Origin: Planctomycetaceae bacterium
GTDB lineage: Bacteria; Planctomycetota; Phycisphaerae; Phycisphaerales; SM1A02
Direction: 5' to 3'
DNA length: 64,000 nucleotides
Assembly: GCA_947490615.1 (NCBI GenBank)
Contig: CANLHK010000006.1
Location: 149,888 to 213,887, forward strand
The notes beneath the pieces are model-generated. The model worked only from the letters and a program-made list of their open reading frames with translations. It ran no database searches and was not told the DNA's origin. Of this stretch, positions 16,766 through 25,572 are shown piece after piece (within the stretch, counting starts at the first letter, position 1; each line of letters opens with the position of its first letter). The position numbers were made by a program, and so were the translations under genes.

Positions 16766-17296
16766 ATGAACCAGCTGCTCGTAGCCGCCTCTGCGGCCGC
16801 GGTGGTCGCATCTGCGGCTACTGCTGATGTGACATTCTCGCTGACGAATTTCCGCATCGAAGGATCGGAACTCACGCGCTTTGCTGGCGAGGGCGACCTC
16901 GACGGCGTGCTCACTGGCGCGACGATCAACATCGTCATGACCGCGTGGACCAATTACACCTACGCCGACGACCTCTGCATTTATCTCAACACCAGCGATC
17001 AATTCACGCTCGGCGGAGCGCTGCAGATTGGTGGCACCGACCGTTACGACGCGGAGGAGCGCTACACGATCCCCGCGCAACAGCGCCGCTCGATGCGCCA
17101 CATCACCTTTGCCAGCCCGATCAATGTCTCGAACGATGAACTTCGCCTGTGGATCGGCAACAGCTACGGCGGCGGGACGACCACGGGCACTTGGAACGGA
17201 ACCATCACACTCCACGGGCTCACGGGAGTTCCTTCGCCAGGACCGCTGGCACTTCTCGCAGCCGCTGGCGTGATCGGAAAACGCCGACGCCGCTGA
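16766..17296 (+). CDS. VPSPG-anchored surface protein, paralogue 3 of 4
   Basis: A 176-residue member of the same family. The start at ATG 16766 follows a purine-rich ribosome site and gives signal peptide MNQLLVAASAAAVVASAATA. Conserved marks are YTYADDLCIYLN and LWIGNSYGGGTTTGTWNGTI. It differs from the others by a degenerate tail (VPSPG, then PLALLAAAGVIGKRRRR) and an extra charged stretch YDAEERYTIPAQQRRSMRH in place of the RYFWPNGG motif, so it may bind a different partner. Confidence 0.87.
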   Translation: MNQLLVAASAAAVVASAATADVTFSLTNFRIEGSELTRFAGEGDLDGVLTGATINIVMTAWTNYTYADDLCIYLNTSDQFTLGGALQIGGTDRYDAEERYTIPAQQRRSMRHITFASPINVSNDELRLWIGNSYGGGTTTGTWNGTITLHGLTGVPSPGPLALLAAAGVIGKRRRR

Positions 17297-17368
17297 CGCC
17301 ACTCAAGATCAACAACAGAGCGCACGACTCTGATTCACCGCACAACACACCACCACTGGGGAACACCT

Positions 17369-17926
17369 ATGCAACTCACACACTTCGCCACACTCTCGTC
17401 CGCAGCCGCGCTGGCTGTGGGTTTCGCCTCTGCCGCTTCGGCCGATGTCACCTACACGCTCACGAACCAGACCTACACGGGTTTCAACTTCTCGGAGAGC
17501 GCTGCGGCGGGAAGCCTCGAAGGCACGCTCACGGGCGCGTCCATCAATGTCACGCTGCTCGCGTCGACCTCGTACACCTACGCCGACGACCTCTGCATCT
17601 ATGTCGCGGGTTCGCCACTCGCGACCGGCGGCATGCTGCAGTGCGGCGGCTTCTCGAACCTCACTGCAGCGGAACGGTACTTCTGGCCCAACGGTGGTTC
17701 TGATGCGGTCGGCACGACTTCGATCGGCACCGTGAACTTCACCACGGGTATCGACATGGCTGCCAACCCGACGATGTCGGTGTGGATCGGCAACGGGTAC
17801 GGCGCAGCAGGGACTTCGGGAACTTGGACGGGCACGATCACGCTTCACGGCGTGAACGCAGTCCCAGCTCCAGGCGCAATTGCGCTCCTCGGGCTCGCAG
17901 CGCTCGCAGCGCGCCGTCGTCGCTGA
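17369..17926 (+). CDS. VPAPG-anchored surface protein, paralogue 4 of 4
   Basis: A 185-residue secreted family member. Signal peptide about 1-27 (ending AASADV), then TYTLTNQTYTGFNFSESA, YTYADDLCIYVAG, the block shared base-for-base with paralogue 2, and VPAPG - hydrophobic helix - RRRR. The gene follows paralogue 3 by 72 bases and ends in a terminator, so 3 and 4 may share a transcript. Confidence 0.9.
   Translation: MQLTHFATLSSAAALAVGFASAASADVTYTLTNQTYTGFNFSESAAAGSLEGTLTGASINVTLLASTSYTYADDLCIYVAGSPLATGGMLQCGGFSNLTAAERYFWPNGGSDAVGTTSIGTVNFTTGIDMAANPTMSVWIGNGYGAAGTSGTWTGTITLHGVNAVPAPGAIALLGLAALAARRRR
17750..17854 (+). repeat. 105-bp identical tract, copy B (in paralogue 4)
   Basis: Identical to 16261-16365. 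Synonymous sites are also unchanged, unlike the surrounding gene, which points to gene conversion rather than selection on protein alone. Confidence 0.95.
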
Positions 17927-17967
17927 GGTTGACAAACGCCACGAACATCGTTCTCGACAGGGACTCC

Positions 17968-18010
17968 AGCGCAGAGCGGTCACCACCGCTCTGCGCTTTC
18001 CCTCGTTTTG
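17968..18010 (+). terminator. Rho-independent terminator after paralogue 4
   Basis: Perfect 13-bp stem (17968-17980 with 17985-17997) closed by a 4-base loop CACC, then TTCCCTCGTTTT. Confidence 0.88.
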
Positions 18011-18662
18011 AGTCCTCATAAGTCTCGAAATACTCGTCCGAAATACTTGATTTCCAGGTACTTGCGCCACTCGATTGGCAGGCGACCGCACTGGAGATAC
18101 GGTTTCGGCGAAGCTCCGGACATCGAAGGGAAAGCGGTCGACCCGCGCGTTGCGCGCATGAGACTGCGTTCCCTTTCGAACCCACCGTTGGCTTCAGTGT
18201 TCTGCCCCGAGAATTGAAGTTCGCTCGAGTTCGGCACCACGGCACAGGCCGCCCGCCGTCGACACCATTGAAAGTTGAAGATGGGATCTGCGATTCATGC
18301 GATCCCCTCATGGATTCCACCACAACACATGGCCGCAGTAGTCGTCCCCAAGGCCGTTGTGGTGGTTGATGAGTGTCTTTGTTCGTCGCGACAGCGACTG
18401 CGATGGCACTCACACCCTCTGAAGAAGCCTGCAACGCCCATCGTCCGGCCTTGCAGGAGCATCAGGGGTTTCTGGCTTGCAGCGCTGCACTGAACGGGTT
18501 TCGTCGCCCGCGCACCGACTGCAAGGCACTTCGATCGGCCCGTCGGCGTCCGAAAGGGCGCGGCGGACAAATCGAGCGCGGAACGACATGGCGGTGGCGG
18601 CGCTCCTTCGGGGGCGCCGTCACCCACCGCCACCTATCGACGACCAACTCCCTCTCGCCAAC
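18011..18662. other. Long intergenic region, no gene recognised
   Basis: About 650 bases between the VPAPG array and the DASS transporter. Short open frames exist on both strands but none has a ribosome site, signal or family motif. Near 18590-18632 there is a GC-rich inverted repeat (GGCGGTGGCGGCGC with GGCGCCGTCACCCACCGCC) with a small bulge, placed to act as a weak terminator for the leftward transporter gene, though it lacks a T tract. Confidence 0.4.
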
Positions 18663-20132
18663 TCAAAGAAGCAGTTGCGCCATCACCACGATCACCACGA
18701 TGGCAGCGATGTCCAGCACGATCCCTGCGCGCATCATGTCGCGGGTTCGAACCTGCCCTGAGGCAAAGACCAGAGCATTGGGAGGCGTCCCCACAGGAAG
18801 CGCGAAGGCCCAACTCGCCGCAAACACCGCAGGAATCACCAAGCGCTCTGGTGGGATTCCGAGTCCTGGTGCGAGCGCGCCCACGATCGGCACCGCCATC
18901 GCCGCCAGTGTGGTGTTCGAGACAACCTCACTCGCCAAGACCATGCAGGTGACCATCACGGCAAGAACACCAAACGATGGCAACGCACCCGCTGCGGAGA
19001 TCGCCGTCCCGAGCGCACTCGAAAGCCCCGAGCGCTGCATGGCATCGGCGAGGCAGAGTCCACCGCCAAACAGAATGAGCACGCGCCAAGGAACGCGCGC
19101 AAACGCGCTGCCATCAAGGAGTGCGCGCCCGCGCCGCGCCACACTCGGAATAAGGAACAGCACGCTCGCGCATCCGATGGCGATGGTGCCGTCTTGAATG
19201 ACGGGAAACGCCTTGCTGTAGAGCGGTCGCGTCACCCACGCTAGGACGGCGACAAGAAACACCGCGAGCGTCATCCAACCGTCCCGTTCGATCGGAGCGC
19301 TCCGCAGCGACGCCGTCGACACGACAAGCCCGCGCGTGGGGAAGAGCCACAAGCCAAGGATCGCCACCGCGATGGGAAGAAAGACCGCCGTCACGGGAAC
19401 GCTGAAGGAGAGCCAACGGTAGAAGTCCATCTCGTGGCCGTTGTTCGTGAGCCACTTCACCGCGATCGGATTCGGCGGGCTTCCGATGATCGTAAGCGCG
19501 CCGCCGATACTCGAGGCGAAGGCCACGCCGAGGAGGAGCGAGGTTGCGAAGCGCCTCGACGCTGCACGCTGCGCGTCGTCGACCGCGCCGTTGTGCGCGC
19601 GCTTACCCAAGGCCATCGCCAACGGCAGCATCGTGGCCGCCGTCGCGAGGTTCGACACAAACGCACTCATGAGCGCCGTGACCAGCATGAGCGCGGCCAA
19701 CACCCGCAACGGTGAGGTTCCAGCGAGACGCACGATTTCTGTGGCAACACGGGCAGAAACGCCCGTCCGCTCAATCCCGAAGGCCAAGAGCGCGCCGCCG
19801 CCGAAGAGGAACATCACATCGTTGGCGTACGGCGCCGCGAGCTCTCCGGGCGTGCCGATCCCCAAGAGTGACAGCGCGATGAATGGGAGCAATCCCGTCA
19901 CAGCGGGATCGACGGCGAGCGTGATCCACCACGAGGCCATGAGCGCCAAGAGCGCGAACACCCAAGTCGCTTCGTGCGTGAGGCCCAGCATCGGCCCCGT
20001 GAAGTACGCGGTGACTGCGAGCACGATTCCCGCGAACAACCCGATGCGCTCCACGAGTCGCGAGCCGCGCTCAGGATTCTCGAGGTCGTCTTCGAGGCCT
20101 TCCTCAAGCTTGCCGCCTTGCTCGACTTCCAT
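18663..20132 (-). CDS. DASS/SLC13-type anion:Na+ symporter
   Basis: A 489-residue inner-membrane transporter with about 12 hydrophobic segments. The family marks are the paired serine/asparagine motifs and the C-terminal SWAFALPVGTPPNALVFASG (about 438-457), typical of dicarboxylate or sulfate transporters of the divalent anion:sodium symporter family. The first 35 residues are acidic and cytoplasmic (EVEQGGKLEEGLEDD). ATG 20132 is preferred to one nine codons earlier because TGAGGT lies eight bases upstream. It is monocistronic. Dicarboxylate, sulfate or phosphate could be the substrate; sequence alone does not decide. Confidence 0.9.
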   Translation of the reverse strand: MEVEQGGKLEEGLEDDLENPERGSRLVERIGLFAGIVLAVTAYFTGPMLGLTHEATWVFALLALMASWWITLAVDPAVTGLLPFIALSLLGIGTPGELAAPYANDVMFLFGGGALLAFGIERTGVSARVATEIVRLAGTSPLRVLAALMLVTALMSAFVSNLATAATMLPLAMALGKRAHNGAVDDAQRAASRRFATSLLLGVAFASSIGGALTIIGSPPNPIAVKWLTNNGHEMDFYRWLSFSVPVTAVFLPIAVAILGLWLFPTRGLVVSTASLRSAPIERDGWMTLAVFLVAVLAWVTRPLYSKAFPVIQDGTIAIGCASVLFLIPSVARRGRALLDGSAFARVPWRVLILFGGGLCLADAMQRSGLSSALGTAISAAGALPSFGVLAVMVTCMVLASEVVSNTTLAAMAVPIVGALAPGLGIPPERLVIPAVFAASWAFALPVGTPPNALVFASGQVRTRDMMRAGIVLDIAAIVVIVVMAQLLL

Positions 20133-20431
20133 AGAACGGACCTCATGCAACGCTCGCAACGCAGGCGGCGTTCCTTTGTGAACTTGGTAGAGCCGACGCA
20201 GACGACCACAACCTCGGGCGGCAAGGTAGCGTGACTTCGGACTCTTCGTGGTGAGTGCCCGCTCGGCGAGAGGGATGCACGCCGCGCGGAAAGATCATTC
20301 CTCACAGATTCCCCGCTTGGCACGACTTCAGCGTCCCCCGTGCGTCACCATGGGACAACCGCGGCAACCGCTCGCCGCTTGGCGGCACTGACGGTTTGCT
20401 CGAGACTTTCACTTCCACCCGACCTCGTCCC
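20133..20431. other. Divergent intergenic region
   Basis: About 300 bases between the leftward transporter and the rightward propeller/cytochrome gene. I see no gene, RNA or clear promoter motif in it. Confidence 0.4.
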
Positions 20432-23170
20432 ATGCTCATGCGCCCACCGACCCATCGCTCGACTGCCGCAACCACCTGTGCAGCGCTTGTCGCCGTTTCG
20501 CTCCTGCAGCCCGCGCTTCAGGCCCAAACTGGTGGCTTTGTGAACTTCGAGTCGCCGCAGGTTCACCCGATCGATGTCACGCCTGATGGCAGCACGCTCC
20601 TGACGGTGAACACCGCCGATGGACAACTCGAAGTCTTCGATCTTGTTGGCGGATACCCCGTGCGCCGTGGATCGATTGCCGTTGGCGTCGATCCTGTGTC
20701 CGTGCGCGCGCGCACCAACGGCGAGGCGTGGGTGGTCAACCAGATTTCGGATTCGGTGAGTGTCGTCGACCTCCCCACGATGCGCGTCACGCGGACGATC
20801 CAAGTTGGCGACGAGCCCGCCGATGTGGTCTTCGCGGGCGTGAAGACCGTGCGGGCGTTTGTCTCGCTGGCCGCTTCGAATCGCATCGTCTCCTTCGATC
20901 CCTATGCCACGGCCCCCGTGTTGAATTCGACGGTCATTCAGGGTTGCTCGCCGCGCGCGCTGGCCACGAGTCCTGATCGATCCAAGGTCTATTGCGCGGT
21001 CTTTGAGTCGGGCAACAAGACCACCGTGCTGCCGCGCGCGACGGTGAATCTTCCGTCGAGCCCGTACGCGGGCGTGAACCCGCCGCCAAACAACGGCACG
21101 CTGTTCGATCCTCCTCGCGCTGCGGGCCAACCGCTTCCGCCGCGCGTGGCGCACATCGTTCGCAAGAACGCGCTCGGGCAATGGATGGACGACAACGCGC
21201 ACAATTGGACTGCGCAGGTCGGTTGGGATGTCGTCGACAACGACCTCGCGATTCTCGACGCTGGCTCACTGGCGACAACCTACGCCACTGGATTGATGAC
21301 GACCGTCGCCTCGCTCGGCGTTGCGCCCAACGGAACGATCCTCGCGATCGGCATCGAAGCGAGCAATGAGACTCGCTTCGAGCCGGTGCTCGACGGCGTC
21401 TTCGCGCGCATGCAGGGGGCACTCGTTCCCGCAGGCGGCGCGGGAGCGAGCACGCTCTTCGATCTGAACGCGCACCTCACCTATGCGAGCTCCTCGATTC
21501 CTGAACTCGAGCGACTGCAATCGATGGGCGATCCTCGCGGTGTTGCGTGGCTTCCCGATGGAAGCGCTGCGTTTGTTGCGTCGCTCGGCTCCAATTGCGT
21601 CGTCGGACTCACGCCCTCGGGCGCGCGATTCGCGCGCATCGAAGTTGGTGAAGGACCAAGCGGACTCGTCGCCTCACCCAACGGCGCGTTCGTCTACGCG
21701 CTCAATCGCTTCGAAGGCTCGATCAGTGCGATCAGCACCACGACGCTCGTCGAGCTCGGTCGAGTTTCCTTCCACGACGCCACGCCAAGCAGCGTGAAGA
21801 CTGGACGGAAGTTCATCTTCGACACCCACCAGACTTCGGGCCTTGGCCATGTGGCCTGCGCGACCTGTCACATCGACGGGCGCAGCGATCGACTCGGTTG
21901 GGATCTTGGCGATCCAACGGGCGCGGTCCAGGCGTTTGATGAGCTTTGCCAAGTTCCCGCGCCTGGCGCGTGCATTTCGTGGCATCCCATGAAGGGACCG
22001 ATGACGACACAGACCTTGCAAGGAATCATCGGCAACGAGCCCTTCCACTGGCGCGGCGAGAAGAACGACCTCACCGAGTTCAATGCGGCGTTCACGCACC
22101 TGCAGGGACGCGCTGCGGAACTCACCACGCTCGAGATGGCACAGATGACCGACTATGTCGCGTCGCTGGTCTTCCCGCCCAATCCCAATCGCAACATCGA
22201 CAACACGCTGCGCACGAGCGTCGCCATCTTCGGCGGCACACAGACGGGCACGAATGTCGTTGGAAACGCCGTCACTGGGCAGACGCTCTTTACGACGGGA
22301 CAGTTCTTCGCCGGACCTCCTGGTACGCCAGGGTTGACCTGCGTCTCGTGCCATGTCGGCGCGATCGGAACCAACAATCGCGTCGACATTCCCGCTCCTG
22401 GCGGCGAGCAGCAGAATCGCAAGATCGTGCATCTGCGCGAACTCTGGCGCAAAGTCGGCGCGACGGCGAGTTCCACCACGGCGCTCCGTGGATTCGGATT
22501 CGAACACAACGGTGAGAAGGCAACCTTTCAAGACGCGATCACTGCTGGCTTCCTCTTTCCAAACAACCCGACAGGTCAGCAGCAGCGTCGCGACATGGAA
22601 GCGTTCTGCATGAGCTTCAATTCGGGCACGCACGCTGGTGTCGGTCAGCAGACCACAGCCAACGGTGTCGCCAACGACACCGCGCGCATCAACCAGTTCC
22701 TCACCATCGCAGGAGGCGGCAACGGTCCCGCGCTGATCGTGAAGGGTCGCGTGAATGGAGAACTGCGCGGCTGGATGCTCCAAGGCGGAAACTTCCGCGG
22801 CGATCGCGCGAGTGAACCCACGCGCACGCCTGCGGCGCTTCTCGCACTCGCCGCTGTTGGAAGTGAACTCACCTACACGCTCGTGTCGGGTGGCGCGCAA
22901 ACCCGACTGGGTGTCGATCGCGATCTCGATGGCTTCTTTGATCGCGACGAACTCGACGCTGGAAGTGATCCTGCAGACGCCAACAGCGTTCCTGCACCGT
23001 GCGTCGCCGACATCTCACCAGCAGTCCTCGATGGCGTGGTAAACGGCGGCGATCTTGCGTCGCTGCTCGCCGCGTGGGGTTCGAATGGCATCACCGATCT
23101 CGATGGCGATGGCACGACGGGCGCGCTCGACTTGGCGATCATGCTCAGCTCGTGGGGCGCCTGTCCGTAA
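20432..23170 (+). CDS. YVTN-type propeller/diheme cytochrome protein with dockerin-like C-terminus
   Basis: A 912-residue exported protein. After a signal peptide (about 1-35) come YVTN/YncE-type propeller repeats (VDPVSVRARTNGEAWVVN, VGDEPADVVFAG, GEGPSGLVASPNGAFVYALN). Two heme c motifs follow: CATCH (about 473-477) and CVSCH (about 635-639), embedded in a cytochrome-c-peroxidase-like context (MKGPMTTQTLQGI, PFHWRGEKNDLTEFN). The tail has a Ca-binding segment (DRDLDGFFDRDELDAGSDP) and two dockerin-like halves (VVNGGDLASLLAAWG, DLDGDGTTGALDLA). It could oxidise a bound substrate or peroxide at the surface. ATG 20432 or 20438 is chosen for the signal peptide; the longer open frame upstream reads like spacer. 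Confidence 0.87.
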   Translation: MLMRPPTHRSTAATTCAALVAVSLLQPALQAQTGGFVNFESPQVHPIDVTPDGSTLLTVNTADGQLEVFDLVGGYPVRRGSIAVGVDPVSVRARTNGEAWVVNQISDSVSVVDLPTMRVTRTIQVGDEPADVVFAGVKTVRAFVSLAASNRIVSFDPYATAPVLNSTVIQGCSPRALATSPDRSKVYCAVFESGNKTTVLPRATVNLPSSPYAGVNPPPNNGTLFDPPRAAGQPLPPRVAHIVRKNALGQWMDDNAHNWTAQVGWDVVDNDLAILDAGSLATTYATGLMTTVASLGVAPNGTILAIGIEASNETRFEPVLDGVFARMQGALVPAGGAGASTLFDLNAHLTYASSSIPELERLQSMGDPRGVAWLPDGSAAFVASLGSNCVVGLTPSGARFARIEVGEGPSGLVASPNGAFVYALNRFEGSISAISTTTLVELGRVSFHDATPSSVKTGRKFIFDTHQTSGLGHVACATCHIDGRSDRLGWDLGDPTGAVQAFDELCQVPAPGACISWHPMKGPMTTQTLQGIIGNEPFHWRGEKNDLTEFNAAFTHLQGRAAELTTLEMAQMTDYVASLVFPPNPNRNIDNTLRTSVAIFGGTQTGTNVVGNAVTGQTLFTTGQFFAGPPGTPGLTCVSCHVGAIGTNNRVDIPAPGGEQQNRKIVHLRELWRKVGATASSTTALRGFGFEHNGEKATFQDAITAGFLFPNNPTGQQQRRDMEAFCMSFNSGTHAGVGQQTTANGVANDTARINQFLTIAGGGNGPALIVKGRVNGELRGWMLQGGNFRGDRASEPTRTPAALLALAAVGSELTYTLVSGGAQTRLGVDRDLDGFFDRDELDAGSDPADANSVPAPCVADISPAVLDGVVNGGDLASLLAAWGSNGITDLDGDGTTGALDLAIMLSSWGACP

Positions 23171-23331
23171 CGCGAAGGTCCGAGGAGTCGGGCACGCGGT
23201 TTCCGCTGCGTTTCCCGAGCGAACACTGCAATCCCACGAAGTCGGATACGTTGTTCGATCTCGCGCAGCCCTCCATGTCGGAACGGCTGATGCGAAGAAT
23301 TCCACTCGGAGTCGGCCTCGCGCCGCGCACC

Positions 23332-24168
23332 ATGCACACCGCACGATTTCTTTCGACCGCGCTCGTCCTCGCACTCACCACACTCGCCTCTGCTCAACAG
23401 GACGGCACCTTCCCACCAGGTGGCGGCGACGGCGGACAGCGCCCAAACCGCGGCGATCCAGCCCAGTTCATTGAGCGCATGATGCAGGCCGACGCCAACG
23501 GCGACGGCAAGATCGCCAAGGACGAACTCCCAGCTCAGCAGGCCGAGCGCATGTTCGATCGCGCCGACACCAACAAGGACGGCTTCCTCGATAAGGCGGA
23601 GATCGAGTCCTTCGTGAAGTCGAGTGCCATGCGAGGACAAGGCAGACAAGGTGGTCCTGGCGGACAAGGCGGACCCGGCGGTCAAGGCGGACCTGGCGGT
23701 CCTGGCGCGCAGCGCGGCGGCCCCGTCAACCTCGAAGGCGCGATGAAGCAGATGAACGGCGCGTACAAGGCGCTCAAGGCTTCTGCGCTTGATGCCTCGA
23801 CGAAGACTGCCGATCTCGAAGCCGTGCAGCGCCTGCAAATGGGCATCGTCGGCGCCAAGGGTGGCGCGGGCCTCAAGATGTCGGACGCAGCCAAGACGAA
23901 GTTCGGCGAGGACCAAGGCGCTTTCGCGACGGCCTTCCGTCGCAAGATGATCGAGTCGGCCAAGGTCGCGATGGAACTTGAACTCGCGATCCTTGACGGC
24001 AAGACCGCCGAAGCCAAGGCGCTCGTCGGAAAGATCCACGATGCCGAGGAGTCAGGCCACGACCTCTTCAAGAACGAAGAGGAAGAGCGCCCCGAAGGCA
24101 ACCCAGGCCGCGGCGGCCGCGCCAATCGCGGCGGAAACAGCGTCGAGCGTCCAGCTGCGAATCCCTGA
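23332..24168 (+). CDS. Secreted EF-hand protein with Gly-Pro-Gln repeats
   Basis: A 278-residue secreted protein. A signal peptide (about 1-22, ending ASAQQ) is followed by two canonical EF-hand loops, DANGDGKIAKDE and DTNKDGFLDKAE (about 50-95), a flexible stretch of GGPGGQ repeats (about 104-124), and an alpha-helical domain rich in Lys, Ala and Glu. The end is glycine/arginine-rich. Ca binding is safe to infer; function is not known. ATG 23332 gives the signal peptide; earlier in-frame starts do not. Such proteins are frequent in Planctomycetota. Confidence 0.85.
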   Translation: MHTARFLSTALVLALTTLASAQQDGTFPPGGGDGGQRPNRGDPAQFIERMMQADANGDGKIAKDELPAQQAERMFDRADTNKDGFLDKAEIESFVKSSAMRGQGRQGGPGGQGGPGGQGGPGGPGAQRGGPVNLEGAMKQMNGAYKALKASALDASTKTADLEAVQRLQMGIVGAKGGAGLKMSDAAKTKFGEDQGAFATAFRRKMIESAKVAMELELAILDGKTAEAKALVGKIHDAEESGHDLFKNEEEERPEGNPGRGGRANRGGNSVERPAANP

Positions 24169-24202
24169 GTCCGCCCGGTCTCACGAATCGTTTGAAACAA
24201 CT

Positions 24203-24249
24203 CCAGCGCGGCGATCCTCTCGTGAGATGGGGTCGCCGCGCTGGTTTTT
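24203..24249 (+). terminator. Rho-independent terminator of the EF-hand gene
   Basis: 15-bp stem (24203-24217 with 24230-24244, one G-T type pair), 12-base loop, then TTTTT. Confidence 0.9.
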
Positions 24250-24295
24250 GCGCGACACCGTCGCGATCGCACATTCCGCAGAAGAAAAAAATGAG

Positions 24296-25501
24296 CTAGC
24301 TGTGCGGCTCGACCTCGCGCAGCGCGCGGTCAAGTTGCGCGGCCTCGATGCGAAAGTCTGCAACGCTGGCATCGCGACCACTGTCCCCCACTCGCAACGG
24401 CGAACCGACCACGGGCAAGTAACGGACTCCGCACGCACCCGCAAGAACGAAGTAGGCCTGGTTGAGATAGTTCGGCGGATGCAGCTCGACGAGTGTGGCG
24501 CCCTTGGCAGCATGCACGAGGTGCGAGAGCGCCGCTCCGTGCGGCGCGACGACGAGACTTGCCCCGCGAAACACCGCGATCTGCTCGCTCAGCGAAAGGC
24601 CTTCCATCGAAGTTTGCTCGATGCCATGGTGCGCGAGGACGGGCGCGAGCTCATCCTCGTTGACGATCTTGCGCCGTCCACGCCGTGCGACATAGATGCG
24701 CCGTCCGCTTGCGCCGCCTGAGTTGATCGCTGCACTCTCCGAACCAAACAACTCGCGCAAGAACTCGACCGAGCGCGGCGTTGGCTCACAGATGCGTCCT
24801 GGCGCACTCGTCACCACGAGTTCTTCGCATTCCAAGTGTCCGCCTCGACCAACACAACGCACCTTCGACGGCTCGATGCCCGCCCGCGAAAGCAGTTCGC
24901 GGGCGACAGTCAGGCGATCATCGGCCACGATCCAATGATCGACAGCGCCGAACCCCGCACTGCGGAGGAGTCCAATGCGCGGCAGGACATCAAAGAGCCA
25001 GTGATAGAAGTTGTCGTGACCGATCGCGCCGATGAGTGCGCCCACTCCAGCAAGGCGCCGCGGCGGAGGCGCGATCAAGAACGAACTCAGCGCGCGATGC
25101 CGCGCCATCGGCTCGCCGAAGTGCGGACTCACATCCGCCAACACCACGCCATGTTGGGCAATCGGTTGGGCAATCGCACTGCAACCAAGTCCAAGGACTC
25201 TTCCACGGGGAAGGCGCGCTGCGAAGGCTCGGCTGCTTGGTCGCTGCTCTGCCACGCGCGCACGCAGCCGCGACAACGCATCCGTGTCGGCGCCTCGTTC
25301 GATCACCGTTGGCAAGATCACGGCGTTGAGGCCGAGGTCCACACACGGCCATCCCAACGCGTCCGCGAGTGCGGGCGTGTCGTCGATCACCCTCGTGGGA
25401 AGATGAAACGCAGCATCATTGAGGCTCGCTGGAAGTGCCGCGCGCGCGCGTGTGAACGACGCAAGCACGCCGCGACGGAGCGACTTGATGAGAGCTGCCA
25501 T
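24296..25501 (-). CDS. Family 61-like glycosyltransferase (DUF563)
   Basis: A 401-residue glycosyltransferase of the GT61/DUF563 type, involved in capsule or cell-surface glycans. The family signature runs through NFYHWLFDVLPRIGLL (about 191-206), RRIYVARRG, and VAPHGAALSHLVHAAKGATL (about 345-364) near the C-terminus. No signal peptide is seen; it probably works at the inner face of the membrane. ATG 25501 is taken because the frame further upstream runs into the divergent exporter gene and looks non-coding. The two starts are 72 bases apart and share an intergenic promoter region. Confidence 0.85.
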   Translation of the reverse strand: MAALIKSLRRGVLASFTRARAALPASLNDAAFHLPTRVIDDTPALADALGWPCVDLGLNAVILPTVIERGADTDALSRLRARVAEQRPSSRAFAARLPRGRVLGLGCSAIAQPIAQHGVVLADVSPHFGEPMARHRALSSFLIAPPPRRLAGVGALIGAIGHDNFYHWLFDVLPRIGLLRSAGFGAVDHWIVADDRLTVARELLSRAGIEPSKVRCVGRGGHLECEELVVTSAPGRICEPTPRSVEFLRELFGSESAAINSGGASGRRIYVARRGRRKIVNEDELAPVLAHHGIEQTSMEGLSLSEQIAVFRGASLVVAPHGAALSHLVHAAKGATLVELHPPNYLNQAYFVLAGACGVRYLPVVGSPLRVGDSGRDASVADFRIEAAQLDRALREVEPHS

Positions 25502-25572
25502 GGATGGGTGTTGTATCCGCAGACATTCATGCTTGCCGCGACGACCGCGCCAAGAGCGGTACGCTGCGCGCG

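Noticed and set aside
18373..19197. 274-residue plus-strand frame over the DASS gene
   Set aside because: Antisense shadow; Ser/Thr/Arg-rich with no hydrophobic pattern of its own.
23640..23710. Short tandem repeat as a possible CRISPR array
   Set aside because: Repeats are in frame, encode GGPGGQ and have no unique spacers.
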